This document shows, in pieces, positions 26,146 to 35,382 of a DNA stretch of 64,000 nucleotides. Position 1 is the first letter of the stretch, and each line of letters begins with the position of its first letter. The notes under the pieces were generated by a model. That model had not been told where the DNA came from. It worked only from the letters and a program-made list of their open reading frames with translations, and did not search any database. The stretch spans positions 4,211,501 to 4,275,500 of the forward strand of contig NZ_CP098774.1 in the NCBI RefSeq assembly GCF_028473665.1. Direction: 5' to 3'. A program made the translations under genes and the position numbers. Source of the DNA: Sphingomonas sp. QA11. GTDB taxonomy: Bacteria; Pseudomonadota; Alphaproteobacteria; Sphingomonadales; Sphingomonadaceae.

Positions 26146-27051
26146 ATGCTCGATCGCCGTATGTTTCTCGGTGCCGCAGGCGCTGCTGTTGGTACTGCAT
26201 TGCTGCCGGTATCCGCCGGTGCCATGCCGCTCGGCCTGCCGCCTGGCCTCCAGCTCTGGACGGTCAAGGAAGACCTCGCGAAGGATTTCGCGGGCACGCT
26301 GAAATCGTTGAAAGCGATCGGCTATGACAGGGTCGAGGCAGCCGGCTGGACCGGCCTGTCGCCGGCCGATTTCCGGAAAGGCGTCACCGCCGCCGGGCTC
26401 GACTGTTTCTCCTGCCACTATTCGATGATGGAATTGATGGGCGAGGTCGATGCGCGGCTCGCCGCTGCGCGCGATGTGGGCGTGCGCTATTTCGTCGCCT
26501 CCTCCCCTGCCTGGCGAAAGCCGCTGGCCCCCGGCCGCCCCTGGGTCCAGGCAGTCGCCGAGGCGATGACGCTCGACGACTGGCGCCGCAACGCCGCACG
26601 GATGAACGAGGTCGGCGCCCGGGCAAAGGCGCTCGGCATGCGCTTCGCCTATCACAACCACCCGGCCGAATTCCTTGCCTATGACGGCAAGGTCGCGTTC
26701 CATGAGCTCCTCGAGCATACCGATCCGGCGCTTGTCGCGTTCGAGCTCGATCTCGGCTGGGTCGCGGCGGCCGGATATGATCCCGCGCATGTGCTGAAGG
26801 AGCATGGCGCGCGGATCGAGCTGCTCCACGTCAAGGATATCGCGACGAAGGAACGCAAGACCGGCACGATCGCCAGTGACCTGACCACCGTGCCGATCGG
26901 CAAGGGCAGCATCGACTGGCCGGCGGTATTCGCGGCGGCCCGCGCCGCGCCGATCAAAAGCTGGTTCGTCGAGCAGGAAGCCCCCTGGGTTCAGCCGCAA
27001 CTCACCGCTCTCACTGAAAGCCTCGCCTATCTGCGGACGCTTCCCGCGTGA
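26146..27051 (+). CDS. Sugar phosphate isomerase/epimerase (TIM barrel), twin-arginine leader
   Basis: A 301-residue xylose-isomerase-like TIM-barrel protein. ATG 26146 has AGGAGGGG just upstream and gives MLDRRMFLGAAGAAVGTALL, a twin-arginine-type leader, so export to the periplasm is likely. Metal-site-like segments are FAYHNHPAEF, FELDLGWVAAAG and LLHVKDIA. It opens a three-gene operon, overlapping the next gene by GTGA. The substrate is unknown; the neighbours point to conversion of a sugar or inositol derivative. Confidence 0.85.
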   Translation: MLDRRMFLGAAGAAVGTALLPVSAGAMPLGLPPGLQLWTVKEDLAKDFAGTLKSLKAIGYDRVEAAGWTGLSPADFRKGVTAAGLDCFSCHYSMMELMGEVDARLAAARDVGVRYFVASSPAWRKPLAPGRPWVQAVAEAMTLDDWRRNAARMNEVGARAKALGMRFAYHNHPAEFLAYDGKVAFHELLEHTDPALVAFELDLGWVAAAGYDPAHVLKEHGARIELLHVKDIATKERKTGTIASDLTTVPIGKGSIDWPAVFAAARAAPIKSWFVEQEAPWVQPQLTALTESLAYLRTLPA

Positions 27052-28199
27052 CGGCCGATCCAGTCAGATACGCCATGATCGGCGGCGGCGAGGGCGCGTT
27101 CATCGGCCCGGTTCACCGCACCGCGGCGGCCATCGCTGGCAATTGCCGGCTGGTCGCGGGCGCGCTGAGCAGCGATCCCGAGCGGGCGAAACGCTCCGGC
27201 ATCGCGACGGGTATCGCCCCCGACCGGAGCTACACGAGCTACCGGGCGCTGATCGACGGCGAGAAGGCGCTGCCGGAAGACGAGCGGGCCGAATTCGTCG
27301 CGATCGTCACGCCCAATCATGTCCACGCGCCCGTCGCCATCGCCGCGCTCGAGGCCGGTTTGCACGTCCTCACCGACAAGCCCCTGACCGACACGCTCGA
27401 CGCGGCGCTCGCGTTCGAGGCGGCCGCCATCCGCACCGGCGGGCTGGTGGGCGTCACCCATACCTATCTCGGCTATCCGATGGTGCGGCAGGCGCGCGCG
27501 CTGATCGCGGCGGGCGATCTCGGCGCGGTGCGGCGCGTATCGGTGCGCTACACCCAGGGCTGGCTTGCCCAGGCCGACGACGCGGTCGGCAAGCAGGCCG
27601 AATGGCGGATCGACCCCGCGCGCTCCGGCCTGGCCGGGGCGTTCGGCGATATCGGGACCCACGCCTTCAACCTGGTCGAGTATATCACCGGCGATCGCAT
27701 GACCCGCCTCTCGGCCGAGTTGCGCGCGGCGGTGCCGGGCCGGGCGCTCGACGATGATGGCGCCGCGATGTTCCACCTCGGCGGTGGCGGTCGCGGCACG
27801 CTGGTCGCCAGCCAGATCTGCACCGGCGACGCCAATGGCCTGGAGATATCAGTCTGGTGCGAGCATGCCGGGCTTCACTGGCATCAGGAACATCCCAACC
27901 ATCTCCGCGTCGCGCGGCGCGGCGGGCCCGAGGAGATCTGGACCCCCGGCGTCGACCGCTCCTACCTCGGCGAGGCCGCGATGCGCGTCACCCGCGTGCC
28001 GTCGGGCCATCCCGAGGGTTATCTCGAGGCGTTCGCCAACATCTATCGCGATTTCGCCGACGCGGTGCGGGGCAAGACGCCCGACCTGCCCTGCTATGCC
28101 AGCCTTGCCGACGGCGTCGCCGGCATGCGCTTCATCCAAGCGGCACATGACAGCAGCGCCGGCGACGGCGCGTGGACCAATCTGGGAGAACATGCATGA
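27048..28199 (+). CDS. Gfo/Idh/MocA-family oxidoreductase
   Basis: A 383-residue NAD(P)-dependent dehydrogenase of sugars or cyclitols. The N-terminal Rossmann fold reads YAMIGGGEGAFIGPVH. The family core follows: AIVTPNHVHAPVAIAALEAG, then HVLTDKPLTDTL with the catalytic-type Lys, and later FGDIGTHAFNLVEYI. The GTG start at 27048 overlaps the upstream stop, and its own stop overlaps the next ATG. It probably oxidises the sugar handled by the two flanking isomerases. Confidence 0.92.
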   Translation: MTADPVRYAMIGGGEGAFIGPVHRTAAAIAGNCRLVAGALSSDPERAKRSGIATGIAPDRSYTSYRALIDGEKALPEDERAEFVAIVTPNHVHAPVAIAALEAGLHVLTDKPLTDTLDAALAFEAAAIRTGGLVGVTHTYLGYPMVRQARALIAAGDLGAVRRVSVRYTQGWLAQADDAVGKQAEWRIDPARSGLAGAFGDIGTHAFNLVEYITGDRMTRLSAELRAAVPGRALDDDGAAMFHLGGGGRGTLVASQICTGDANGLEISVWCEHAGLHWHQEHPNHLRVARRGGPEEIWTPGVDRSYLGEAAMRVTRVPSGHPEGYLEAFANIYRDFADAVRGKTPDLPCYASLADGVAGMRFIQAAHDSSAGDGAWTNLGEHA

Positions 28200-29242
28200 A
28201 GGGTCCCGCCATCTTCCTCGCTCAGTTCGCCGGCGACGCGGCGCCGTTCGATACGCTCGGCGGAATCGCGCAATGGGCCGCCGGTCTCGGCTATGTCGGG
28301 GTGCAGATCCCGACCTGGGATTCGCGCCTTTTCGACCTGAAGCAGGCAGCGGAAAGCCAGGACTATTGCGACGAGGTCGCCGGCATCTGCGCCGAGGCCG
28401 GGGTCGCGATCACCGAGCTGTCGACTCATCTCCAGGGCCAGCTCGTCGCGACTCACCCCGCTTATGACGAGCTCTTCGACGCCTTCGCCCCTGCCGAGGT
28501 GCACGGGAAACCCACCGAACGCACCGAATGGGCCAGGGACCAGGTCCGCATGGCAGCCCGCGCCAGCCGGCGGCTCGGGCTGACCGCCCACGCCACCTTC
28601 TCCGGCGCGCTGCTCTGGCACACCATGTATCCCTGGCCGCAACGCCCCGCCGGGCTGGTCGAAGAAGGTTTCAGGGAGCTGGCACGGCGCTGGACGCCAT
28701 TGCTAGACGTCTTCGAGGAAAACGGCGTCGATGCCTGTTTCGAGATTCACCCGGGCGAGGATCTGCACGACGGGATCAGCTGGGAACGCTTCCTCGCCGC
28801 GGTGAATCATCACCCGCGTGCCAACATCCTCTATGATCCAAGCCATTTCGTGCTGCAGCAGCTCGATTATGTCGAGTTCATCCACCTCTATCACGACCGG
28901 ATCCGCATGTTCCATGTGAAGGATGCCGAGTTCAGGCCCAATGGCCGCGCCGGCGTCTATGGCGGCTATGCCGACTGGGCCGACCGCCCGGGCCGCTTCC
29001 GCTCCTTGGGCGACGGCCAGGTCGATTTCGGCGCGATCTTTTCCGCCTTCACCAGGCACGACTATGCCGGCTGGGCGGTGCTCGAATGGGAATGCTGCTT
29101 CAAGCACCCCGAACAGGGTGCGGCCGAAGGCGCGCCGTTCATCGAGGCCCATATGATCCGCAAGGCCGACCGCGCCTTCGACGACTTCGCCGGGACGGCA
29201 CCGGATGCGGCGCGCAACCGTCGCATTCTGGGGCTGGACTGA
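28196..29242 (+). CDS. Sugar phosphate isomerase/epimerase (TIM barrel), cytosolic
   Basis: A 348-residue xylose-isomerase-like protein without a signal peptide. Segments are GYVGVQIPTWDSRLFD, CFEIHPGEDLHDG, NILYDPSHF and MFHVKDAEF, consistent with metal and substrate binding at the barrel mouth. ATG 28196 overlaps the dehydrogenase stop (ATGA) and has GGGAGAA upstream. Together with the exported isomerase and the Gfo/Idh/MocA enzyme it forms a catabolic module. No transporter is linked. Confidence 0.9.
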   Translation: MKGPAIFLAQFAGDAAPFDTLGGIAQWAAGLGYVGVQIPTWDSRLFDLKQAAESQDYCDEVAGICAEAGVAITELSTHLQGQLVATHPAYDELFDAFAPAEVHGKPTERTEWARDQVRMAARASRRLGLTAHATFSGALLWHTMYPWPQRPAGLVEEGFRELARRWTPLLDVFEENGVDACFEIHPGEDLHDGISWERFLAAVNHHPRANILYDPSHFVLQQLDYVEFIHLYHDRIRMFHVKDAEFRPNGRAGVYGGYADWADRPGRFRSLGDGQVDFGAIFSAFTRHDYAGWAVLEWECCFKHPEQGAAEGAPFIEAHMIRKADRAFDDFAGTAPDAARNRRILGLD

Positions 29243-29372
29243 TTCCGCTTCCTGAAAGGAAGGAGTGCGTGGCGCCGGACGCGATCTGAGATCCTCTTCC
29301 GTCCTGCCGGACTCGTTCCGGTATCCACTGCTCCGCGCACCTCGCGCTCGCTGGATGCGCGGCGCGATGGGG

Positions 29373-29388
29373 CCCGGACAAGTCCGGG
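29373..29388. repeat. Short palindrome in a degenerate intergenic repeat
   Basis: CCCGGAC-AA-GTCCGGG, a perfect 7-bp-arm palindrome within the 181-bp spacer 29243-29423 between two convergent genes. The surrounding sequence resembles the dispersed cCCGGACttGTCCGGG repeat common in alphaproteobacteria. It may act as a terminator, but no T-run follows. Confidence 0.5.
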
Positions 29389-29423
29389 ATGATGGCAGCG
29401 GCTGGGGCAAACGCCCCGGCTCG

Positions 29424-30740
29424 TCAGTGCAGCTTCAGCCTCGGCCGGATGATGGTGTTGACCCGGCCGATCACGATCAGCCCGATCCCGCGCAACCAGC
29501 CGTGGATCGCGATCAGGTGCATGCGGTAGAGCGAGACATAGACGAATCGGGCCAGCCGCCCCTCGATCGCCATGCGCCCGCCGACGAGATTGCCCATCAG
29601 GCTGCCCACCGTCGAGAAGCGGCTGATCGACACGAGCGAGCCATGGTCGTGATAGGCGAAGGGCACCATGCCCCGCCCGTCCATCAGCCGGACGAGGTTG
29701 CCGAACACGCTCGACGCCATCTGGTGCGCCGCCTGAGCGCGGGGCGGGACCGGGCGACCGGTCGCCGGATCGAGACAGGAGCAGCAATCGCCCATTGCAA
29801 AGATGCGGTCGTCAAGCGTGGTCTGGAGGGTCGGCCGCACGAGAAGCTGATTGGTGGCGTTGGTTTCAAGCCCGCCGATATGATCGAGCGTGGCGGCACC
29901 GCGAACGCCCGCCGCCCAGACGCGCAGCTCGCTCTCGATACGTTCGCCGGTGCCGGTGACGATCGCCCCGGCGGTAACCTCGGTCACCCGCGTGCCGGTC
30001 AGCACGCGCACGCCAAGCGCTTCGAGCTCATCCTGCGCCGCCGCGGCAAGCTTTTCGGGAAGTGCCGGCAGGATGCGCGGGCCGGCCTCGATCAAAGTCA
30101 CCTGCAGCCGGCTCTCGTCGAAAGTCTCCAGCCCGTAATAGCGCAGCGCGGCCGCCGAGTTGAACAGTTCGGCGGTCAGCTCGACGCCGGTGGCGCCGCC
30201 GCCGACGACAGCGACGCGGACATGCTCGTCCGAGGCCGGATCGAGACTCATCGCGCGGGAAACGCGCAGGCAATGGTTGAGCAGGCGGTTGCGGAACCTG
30301 TCCGCCTGGGTGCGGTCGTCGAGCACCATGCAATGCGCGCGGGCGCCGGGCGTGCCGAAATCATTGGTCTCGGCGCCGACCGCAATCACCAGATAGTCGT
30401 AGCGGATGGCGTGGCGCGCGATCAGCTCGCTGCCGTCCTCGTCGAGCAGGGGCGCGACGACGATCTCCCCCTGTTCGCGATCGATGCTTTCAAGCGTGCC
30501 AAGGAAGAAGCGATAGCCCCAGCGGTGGCAATGGCTGCGATAGCCGACCTCATCGAGATTGGCGTCGAGCGATCCGGCCGCGACCTCGTGCAGCAGCGGC
30601 TTCCAGATATGGGTGCGGTTGCGTTCGACGAGGATGATGTCGTGGCGCCTGCGTCCATATTTCGCGCCGAGCCGCCGCGCGAGCTCGAGCCCGCCCGCGC
30701 CGCCCCCGACGATCACGATCTGGATCTTGCGCTCGGCCAC
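29424..30740 (-). CDS. ndh: NAD(P)/FAD-dependent oxidoreductase, type II NADH dehydrogenase-like
   Basis: Non-proton-pumping NADH:quinone oxidoreductase feeding the respiratory chain. The 438-residue protein has the FAD site IVIVGGGAGGLELARRL, a second dinucleotide fold VAVVGGGATGVELTAEL, and IFAMGDCCSC near the flavin. The C-terminus (LIAIHGWLRGIGLIVIGRVNTI) is hydrophobic and amphipathic and would anchor it to the membrane. The start is GTG 30740 with a G-rich ribosome site; the longer frame to 30998 overlaps the divergent gene and is rejected. Confidence 0.9.
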   Translation of the reverse strand: MAERKIQIVIVGGGAGGLELARRLGAKYGRRRHDIILVERNRTHIWKPLLHEVAAGSLDANLDEVGYRSHCHRWGYRFFLGTLESIDREQGEIVVAPLLDEDGSELIARHAIRYDYLVIAVGAETNDFGTPGARAHCMVLDDRTQADRFRNRLLNHCLRVSRAMSLDPASDEHVRVAVVGGGATGVELTAELFNSAAALRYYGLETFDESRLQVTLIEAGPRILPALPEKLAAAAQDELEALGVRVLTGTRVTEVTAGAIVTGTGERIESELRVWAAGVRGAATLDHIGGLETNATNQLLVRPTLQTTLDDRIFAMGDCCSCLDPATGRPVPPRAQAAHQMASSVFGNLVRLMDGRGMVPFAYHDHGSLVSISRFSTVGSLMGNLVGGRMAIEGRLARFVYVSLYRMHLIAIHGWLRGIGLIVIGRVNTIIRPRLKLH

Positions 30741-30889
30741 GTTGCCCCCCCGGATATCCCGCTGCGGCGCACGATAGCAGCGGCCGGAAACTTGGCGAGC
30801 GGAATTGGCCGCGATGCACCCGGGCGCTTGAACTCCATCGCAAAGTCGATACCCGTGCGCCATCCCATCCCCTTCAAGGCGAACCCCGG

Positions 30890-31687
30890 ATGACATCAGC
30901 CGACGACGCAGGAATCGACCCTCGTCTTCTCCTGGGCGATTTTTCCAGCAGCCTGTGGATTCCCCGCTACCGCGCCGGCACCTGGGGCCCCTGGACACTG
31001 AGCGTCATCCTGATGACGGGCGCGCGAGGCTATTGGGGCAAGACCTATGGCATGGCCGGCACCACGATCCTGACGGGACCGTCGGAGGGCAGCGATGCGA
31101 GCTGGATGTCGATCGTCCCCGCCGAGATCGAGAGCCAGGAGATCGGGATCGCGGCCGCCTATGGCCATACGGCGGTGCTGGGCATGGGCATGGGCTGGTG
31201 CGCCGCGAATGTGGCGCTCAACCCGGCGGTCGAGCGCGTCACCGTGGTCGAGCGCGATCCGCACATCATCGAGCTGATCGACACGCTCGGCATCCTCGAC
31301 CAGCTACCGCCCGAGGCCAGGGCCAAGATCACCGTGGTGGAGGACGACGCGCTGGCATGGCGCCCCGACAGGCGGGTCGACAGCGTTCAGGCGGATATCT
31401 GGGCGAAGTTCGTCGAGCCGCAGAAATGGGACGATGTCCGCCGCATCCAGACCAATACCGGCGCGACGTCGCTCTATTTCTGGGGCCAGGAGATGGAGCT
31501 GTACCGGCTCGCCTGCCGCGAGCTCGGCCATGAACCGGAGCGGCTCGACCGCGCGACGATCATACGCCTGGCCGAGTCGACGGGCCTTCCGCTGGTGCAT
31601 CCGGACTGGCCCGATTATGCCGACCGAATCGTCGCGGCAGCGCCGTGGTGGACACCGAAGGACGGAAAATGGTGGCGGGCTGAATAG
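30890..31687 (+). CDS. Spermidine synthase-like SAM-binding protein
   Basis: A 265-residue Rossmann-fold protein. The glycine-rich segment VLGMGMGWCAANVALNP and acidic VTVVERDPHIIELID resemble the nucleotide-binding part of spermidine synthases and related methyltransferases; VVEDDALAWRP follows. The usual second acidic site of spermidine synthase is not obvious. Polyamine aminopropyl transfer is therefore unproven, and a methyltransferase or a non-catalytic relative is possible. It is divergent from ndh and convergent with murA. Confidence 0.65.
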   Translation: MTSADDAGIDPRLLLGDFSSSLWIPRYRAGTWGPWTLSVILMTGARGYWGKTYGMAGTTILTGPSEGSDASWMSIVPAEIESQEIGIAAAYGHTAVLGMGMGWCAANVALNPAVERVTVVERDPHIIELIDTLGILDQLPPEARAKITVVEDDALAWRPDRRVDSVQADIWAKFVEPQKWDDVRRIQTNTGATSLYFWGQEMELYRLACRELGHEPERLDRATIIRLAESTGLPLVHPDWPDYADRIVAAAPWWTPKDGKWWRAE

Positions 31688-31719
31688 AGCGCCCGGCGTC
31701 GGAACGCCGGTGGCCCCGG

Positions 31720-33003
31720 TCAGCCGTCGCTGACGCGCTCGATATCGGCACCGACCGCGCTGAGCTTTTCCTCCAGCCGCTCGTACCCCCGGTCGAGGTG
31801 ATAGACTCGCTGGACCTGGGTCTCGCCCCCGGCGGCGAGCCCGGCGAGGATCAGGCTCATCGAGGCGCGCAGATCGGTCGCCATCACCGGCGCGCCGACG
31901 AGCTTGTCGACGCCGCGCACCACGGCGGTGCGCCCGCGCACCTGGATGTCCGCCCCCATGCGGGCCAGTTCAGGCACGTGCATGTAGCGATTCTCGAAAA
32001 TCGTCTCGGTCAGCACGCTCGCACCATCCGCCAGCGCCAGCATCGCCATGAACTGCGCCTGCATGTCGGTCGCGAAGCCCGGAAAGGGCGCGGTCGACAG
32101 GGTCAGCGGACCGAGCCGGCCGGTCGCCTCGACGAACAGGCCGTCGCCGCGTTCCTCGACCGTGACGCCCGCCTCCATGAGCGCGGCGACGGTCGCGCGC
32201 ATATCGTCGATCGCGACACCGGCCAGTTCGAGCGCGCCGCCGGTGATCGCCGCGGCGCAGGCATAGCTTCCTGCCTCGATCCGGTCGGGCATCACCCGAT
32301 AGGTCGCGCCGTGAAGCCGGTCACGCCCTTCGATCTCAAGCGTTTCAGTGCCGATGCCATTGATCGACGCGCCCATCGCCACGAGCATGTTGCACAGATC
32401 GACGATCTCCGGTTCACGCGCGGCGTTCTCGATGATCGAGCCACCCTTTGCAGTTACCGCCGCCATCACCGCATTCTCGGTCGCGCCGACCGAGACGATC
32501 GGGAAGGTGACTCGTCCGCCCGGCAGCCGCCCGCCCGGCGCGGTCGCCTTCACATAACCAGCGGCGAGCTCGATCTCGGCGCCAAGCGCTTCCATCGCCT
32601 TCAGGTGAAGGTCGATCGGCCGGTTGCCGATGGCGCAGCCGCCCGGCAACGAGACGGTCGCCTCGCCGGCGCGCCCGATCAGCGGGCCGAGCACCAGGAT
32701 CGAGGCGCGCATCTTGCGCACGATGTCATAGGGTGCCTCGGTCGCGGTCAGCTTGCCGGCGCGGATCGTCATCACCCGGCCGAAATCCTCAGGGCGCGCA
32801 CCCTCGATCTGGGTCGAGCAGCCGAGCTGGTTGAGGAGATGTCCGAAACTGTCGACATCGGCCAGCCGGGGCAGGTTGCGGAGCGTCACCGGTTCTTCGG
32901 TGAGCAGGGCGCACGGCATGAGGGTGAGCGCTGCGTTCTTGGCGCCGGAGATGGGCAGGCGGCCCGAAAGACGGTTGCCGCCGCGGATGAGGATACGGTC
33001 CAT
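31720..33003 (-). CDS. murA: UDP-N-acetylglucosamine 1-carboxyvinyltransferase
   Basis: First committed step of peptidoglycan synthesis: adds enolpyruvate to UDP-GlcNAc. Full length at 427 residues. It shows the opening GGNRLSGRLPISGAKNAAL with the conserved Lys, and Cys123 in LPGGCAIGNRPIDLH, the residue attacked by fosfomycin. PGFATDMQAQFMA is also present. It is monocistronic here, divergent from the Crp/Fnr gene. Confidence 0.97.
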   Translation of the reverse strand: MDRILIRGGNRLSGRLPISGAKNAALTLMPCALLTEEPVTLRNLPRLADVDSFGHLLNQLGCSTQIEGARPEDFGRVMTIRAGKLTATEAPYDIVRKMRASILVLGPLIGRAGEATVSLPGGCAIGNRPIDLHLKAMEALGAEIELAAGYVKATAPGGRLPGGRVTFPIVSVGATENAVMAAVTAKGGSIIENAAREPEIVDLCNMLVAMGASINGIGTETLEIEGRDRLHGATYRVMPDRIEAGSYACAAAITGGALELAGVAIDDMRATVAALMEAGVTVEERGDGLFVEATGRLGPLTLSTAPFPGFATDMQAQFMAMLALADGASVLTETIFENRYMHVPELARMGADIQVRGRTAVVRGVDKLVGAPVMATDLRASMSLILAGLAAGGETQVQRVYHLDRGYERLEEKLSAVGADIERVSDG

Positions 33004-33152
33004 TGGCGGCTTCTATCGCCTGCGCGTGGCCACGCAAGTAGCCCCTTCGCGTAAGCCGAAGATGTTGCGTGTCAGTGACAGCGCTTGATCGACTTTAATG
33101 CACTGATTCTCCTGCAATGCTCTGGCTCGTCGGGGTTGGGGGGAATGTTTGC

Positions 33153-33887
33153 GTGCCGGGTAGCTGCTTCGCCGAAAGATTGAGCGACATGGTCGCACTG
33201 ACGCCTGGCGAGCACCACGCGCTGGGGCAGCTGGAGGAGCGCGAGCGCCAGCTCCGCCGTGGCGCCACCCTGCAACGGGAGAATGATCGCTGCAGCGAGT
33301 TGTTCGTCCTGCGCAAGGGCACGATGATGAGTTCGGTGCTGCTCGACGACGGCAGTCGCCAGATCCTCCGCTTCCTGTTTCCCGGTGACATGATGGGGGT
33401 CTCCTCGCTGGTCTATCGCGAGGCGCCCGAGACGATCACCGCGCTGACCGATGCCGTGGTCTGCCCGTTCGAGCGCACCGCGATGAGCAAGCTGATCACT
33501 GACCATCCGCGGCTCGCCGCGCTGATCATGGTCTATAACCAGATCGAGCGCGCGGCGCTGACCGACCGGCTGGCGGCGCTCGGCCGGACCTCGGCCAAGG
33601 CGCGGGTCGCGGGCATCCTGCTCGAGATGCGCAACCGCATGCGCATGCTCGACAAGGCGACCAACAGCAGTTTCACGCTTGGCCTGACCCAGGAGGAGAT
33701 CGGCGACGCGACCGGCCTGACCGCCGTCCATGTCAACCGAATGCTTCGGCAACTCGAGGAAGAAGGCATCATCGCGCGCGAGGCGGGACGGGTGACCCTG
33801 ACCGACGAGCGGGCGCTGCAGCGCGCGGCGAATTTCGTCGATCGCTATGCCGGGCTCGACCTGGGGTGGTTGCCCGAGGCGCGGTGA
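33153..33887 (+). CDS. Crp/Fnr-family transcriptional regulator
   Basis: A 244-residue regulator. The N-terminal cyclic-nucleotide-binding-like jelly roll (residues ~15-130, CSELFVLRKGTMMSSVLLDDG, FLFPGDMMG) is followed by the winged helix LGLTQEEIGDATGLTAVHVNRMLRQLEEEGII. No FNR-type cysteine cluster is evident. The start is set at GTG 33153 because six Gs (33138-33143) lie nine bases upstream; ATG 33117 is the alternative. It is convergent with clpS. Confidence 0.85.
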   Translation: MPGSCFAERLSDMVALTPGEHHALGQLEERERQLRRGATLQRENDRCSELFVLRKGTMMSSVLLDDGSRQILRFLFPGDMMGVSSLVYREAPETITALTDAVVCPFERTAMSKLITDHPRLAALIMVYNQIERAALTDRLAALGRTSAKARVAGILLEMRNRMRMLDKATNSSFTLGLTQEEIGDATGLTAVHVNRMLRQLEEEGIIAREAGRVTLTDERALQRAANFVDRYAGLDLGWLPEAR

Positions 33888-33923
33888 GCCTTTGCTCCTC
33901 CCTGTGCCGGGAGGATTAAACGA

Positions 33924-34286
33924 TCACGCCTTTTCCAGCGTGCATTGCAGGGGGTGCTGGTTCTGCCGGGCGAACTCGATCACCTGGGCGACCTTGGTTT
34001 CCGCCACTTCGTAGCTGAACACCCCGCATACCCCCACGCCCTTCTGGTGGACGTGAAGCATCACGCGGGTCGCCGCCTCCATGTCCATGCGGAAGAAGCG
34101 CTGGAGCACCAGCACGACGAATTCCATCGGCGTGTAATCATCGTTGAGCAGCAGCACCCGGTACGGCGTCGGCTGCTTGGTCCGCGTGCGGGTGCGGGTC
34201 GCGATGCCGAGGCCGGTGCCTTCGTCATCGCCGCCTTCCCCGTCGCGGCGCTCGGCCATTGCCGTCGGTGTAAGCTGATTGATCAT
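33924..34286 (-). CDS. clpS: ATP-dependent Clp protease adaptor ClpS
   Basis: Adaptor delivering N-degron substrates to ClpAP. The 120-residue protein has the core YRVLLLNDDYTPMEFVVLVL, then MLHVHQKGVGVCGVFSYEVAETK, with the N-end-binding His and Asp-Asp residues visible. The N-terminal 40 residues are the usual disordered arm. It stands alone between the Crp/Fnr gene and the phasin. Confidence 0.95.
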   Translation of the reverse strand: MINQLTPTAMAERRDGEGGDDEGTGLGIATRTRTRTKQPTPYRVLLLNDDYTPMEFVVLVLQRFFRMDMEAATRVMLHVHQKGVGVCGVFSYEVAETKVAQVIEFARQNQHPLQCTLEKA

Positions 34287-34367
34287 GTGAAGCGAAAATA
34301 TGGCAAGCCGCGCCCCAAGGGCAAGAGGTAGCGCGCCATCAACCTTGAATGTGGCGCAGATAAACGA

Positions 34368-34395
34368 AAAGGGCGGCCCCGAAGGACCGCCCTTT
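34368..34395 (-). terminator. Hairpin terminator downstream of the phasin gene
   Basis: AAAGGGCGG (34368-34376) pairs with CCGCCCTTT (34387-34395) over a ten-base loop. On the minus strand the stem ends in a TTTT run, as expected for stopping phasin transcription 25 bp after its stop codon. Confidence 0.8.
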
Positions 34396-34421
34396 CCTTT
34401 TCCCGACGATCGTGCGCGAGA

Positions 34422-35258
34422 TTACGCGGCGATCTTCGCCTTCTCGGCGGCAAGCGCGACGCGGTTCGAGATCGGCTGGGCGACCTCGCCGGCCAGCTTC
34501 AGCACTGCTTCGGTGTTCTTCGAGGTCTGCGCGACGATCGAGTCGAACGACGAGCGGACATAATCGCTGTGCAGCTTGAAGAAATCGGTCGGCGACTTGA
34601 CGGTCGACAGGCTCTTCAGCGCCGCGGTCGCGCCTTCGAACTGCTTGCGGCTATACTCGGCAGCGTCCTGGCCGAGCGTCTCGAAGCCCTTGGCTGCGAT
34701 CTTGCCCGATTCGACGAGGGCTTCGATGTTGCCCTTCGAGAATTCATTGGCTTCCTCGAACAGCTTGGTGCCCTTCTCGACGGCGGCCTTGGCGCGCTCG
34801 TTTGCTTCGGCGAACAGGGTCTGGGCCTTTTCGGCGGCGTTCTTCAGATTGGCTTCCATGGTGTTCACTTCCTTCTGGATGATGGCGACCGGCGCTTCGA
34901 CGGCGGCGGGCGTGACGGTTTCGATGATCGCTTCGGGGGTCTTCACTGCGGCTTCGACTGCCTTTTCGATCACCGGCGCTGGCGCCGCTTCGGCCTTTGC
35001 GACCACCGGCTCGGCCGGCGCCTTGACGGCGACGGGAGCAGGTTCGGGCAGTTCGATCTTTGCGGCCACCGGCGGGACTGGCTTCGTCACGACAGGAGCC
35101 GGGGTGACCGGCGCCTTGGCGGCGACCGGCTTGGTGGCTGTCTTTGCCACAGGCTTTGCGGCAACCTCCGGCTTGGCTGGTGCCTTGGGAGCCGGCTTCG
35201 GCGTCGCGGTTGCCGGGGCCTTGGCCGACGTTTCGGGCTTGCGTCCGTTGCTGGCCAT
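34422..35258 (-). CDS. Phasin family protein with Pro/Ala/Lys-rich N-terminus
   Basis: Coats polyhydroxyalkanoate granules. The 278-residue protein from ATG 35258 (GAGGAGG upstream) has two parts. Residues 1-~140 are a low-complexity AKP-rich arm of repeated KAPA/KPVA units that resembles PhaF-like or histone-like tails. Residues ~145-278 are the helical phasin core (KAQTLFAEANERAKAAVEKG, FFKLHSDYVRSSFD). The basic arm might touch DNA or the polymer surface; that is inference. It lies downstream of phaC in the same direction, with its own likely operator in the 124-bp gap. Confidence 0.9.
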   Translation of the reverse strand: MASNGRKPETSAKAPATATPKPAPKAPAKPEVAAKPVAKTATKPVAAKAPVTPAPVVTKPVPPVAAKIELPEPAPVAVKAPAEPVVAKAEAAPAPVIEKAVEAAVKTPEAIIETVTPAAVEAPVAIIQKEVNTMEANLKNAAEKAQTLFAEANERAKAAVEKGTKLFEEANEFSKGNIEALVESGKIAAKGFETLGQDAAEYSRKQFEGATAALKSLSTVKSPTDFFKLHSDYVRSSFDSIVAQTSKNTEAVLKLAGEVAQPISNRVALAAEKAKIAA

Positions 35259-35278
35259 GAAGGGCCTCCTCATGCTAC

Positions 35279-35342
35279 TTGCTGCACTGCAATATAGTTG
35301 CATGCTGCGCGGAGCGCAAGCTTTTTTGTTGCACCGCAACAT
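35279..35342 (-). promoter_or_regulatory. Probable PhaR-type operator upstream of the phasin gene
   Basis: The spacer holds TGC/GCA-rich dyads: TGCACTGCA (35283-35291), TTGCATGC just after it, and GTTGC-ACC-GCAAC (35328-35340) next to an AT-rich stretch. PhaR, the regulator that senses polymer, is known to bind such TGC...GCA sites before phasin genes. The fit is by motif only. Confidence 0.45.
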
Positions 35343-35382
35343 AAGCGTCATGCTGCGGACATAACGCCGCAATTGCTGCCCC

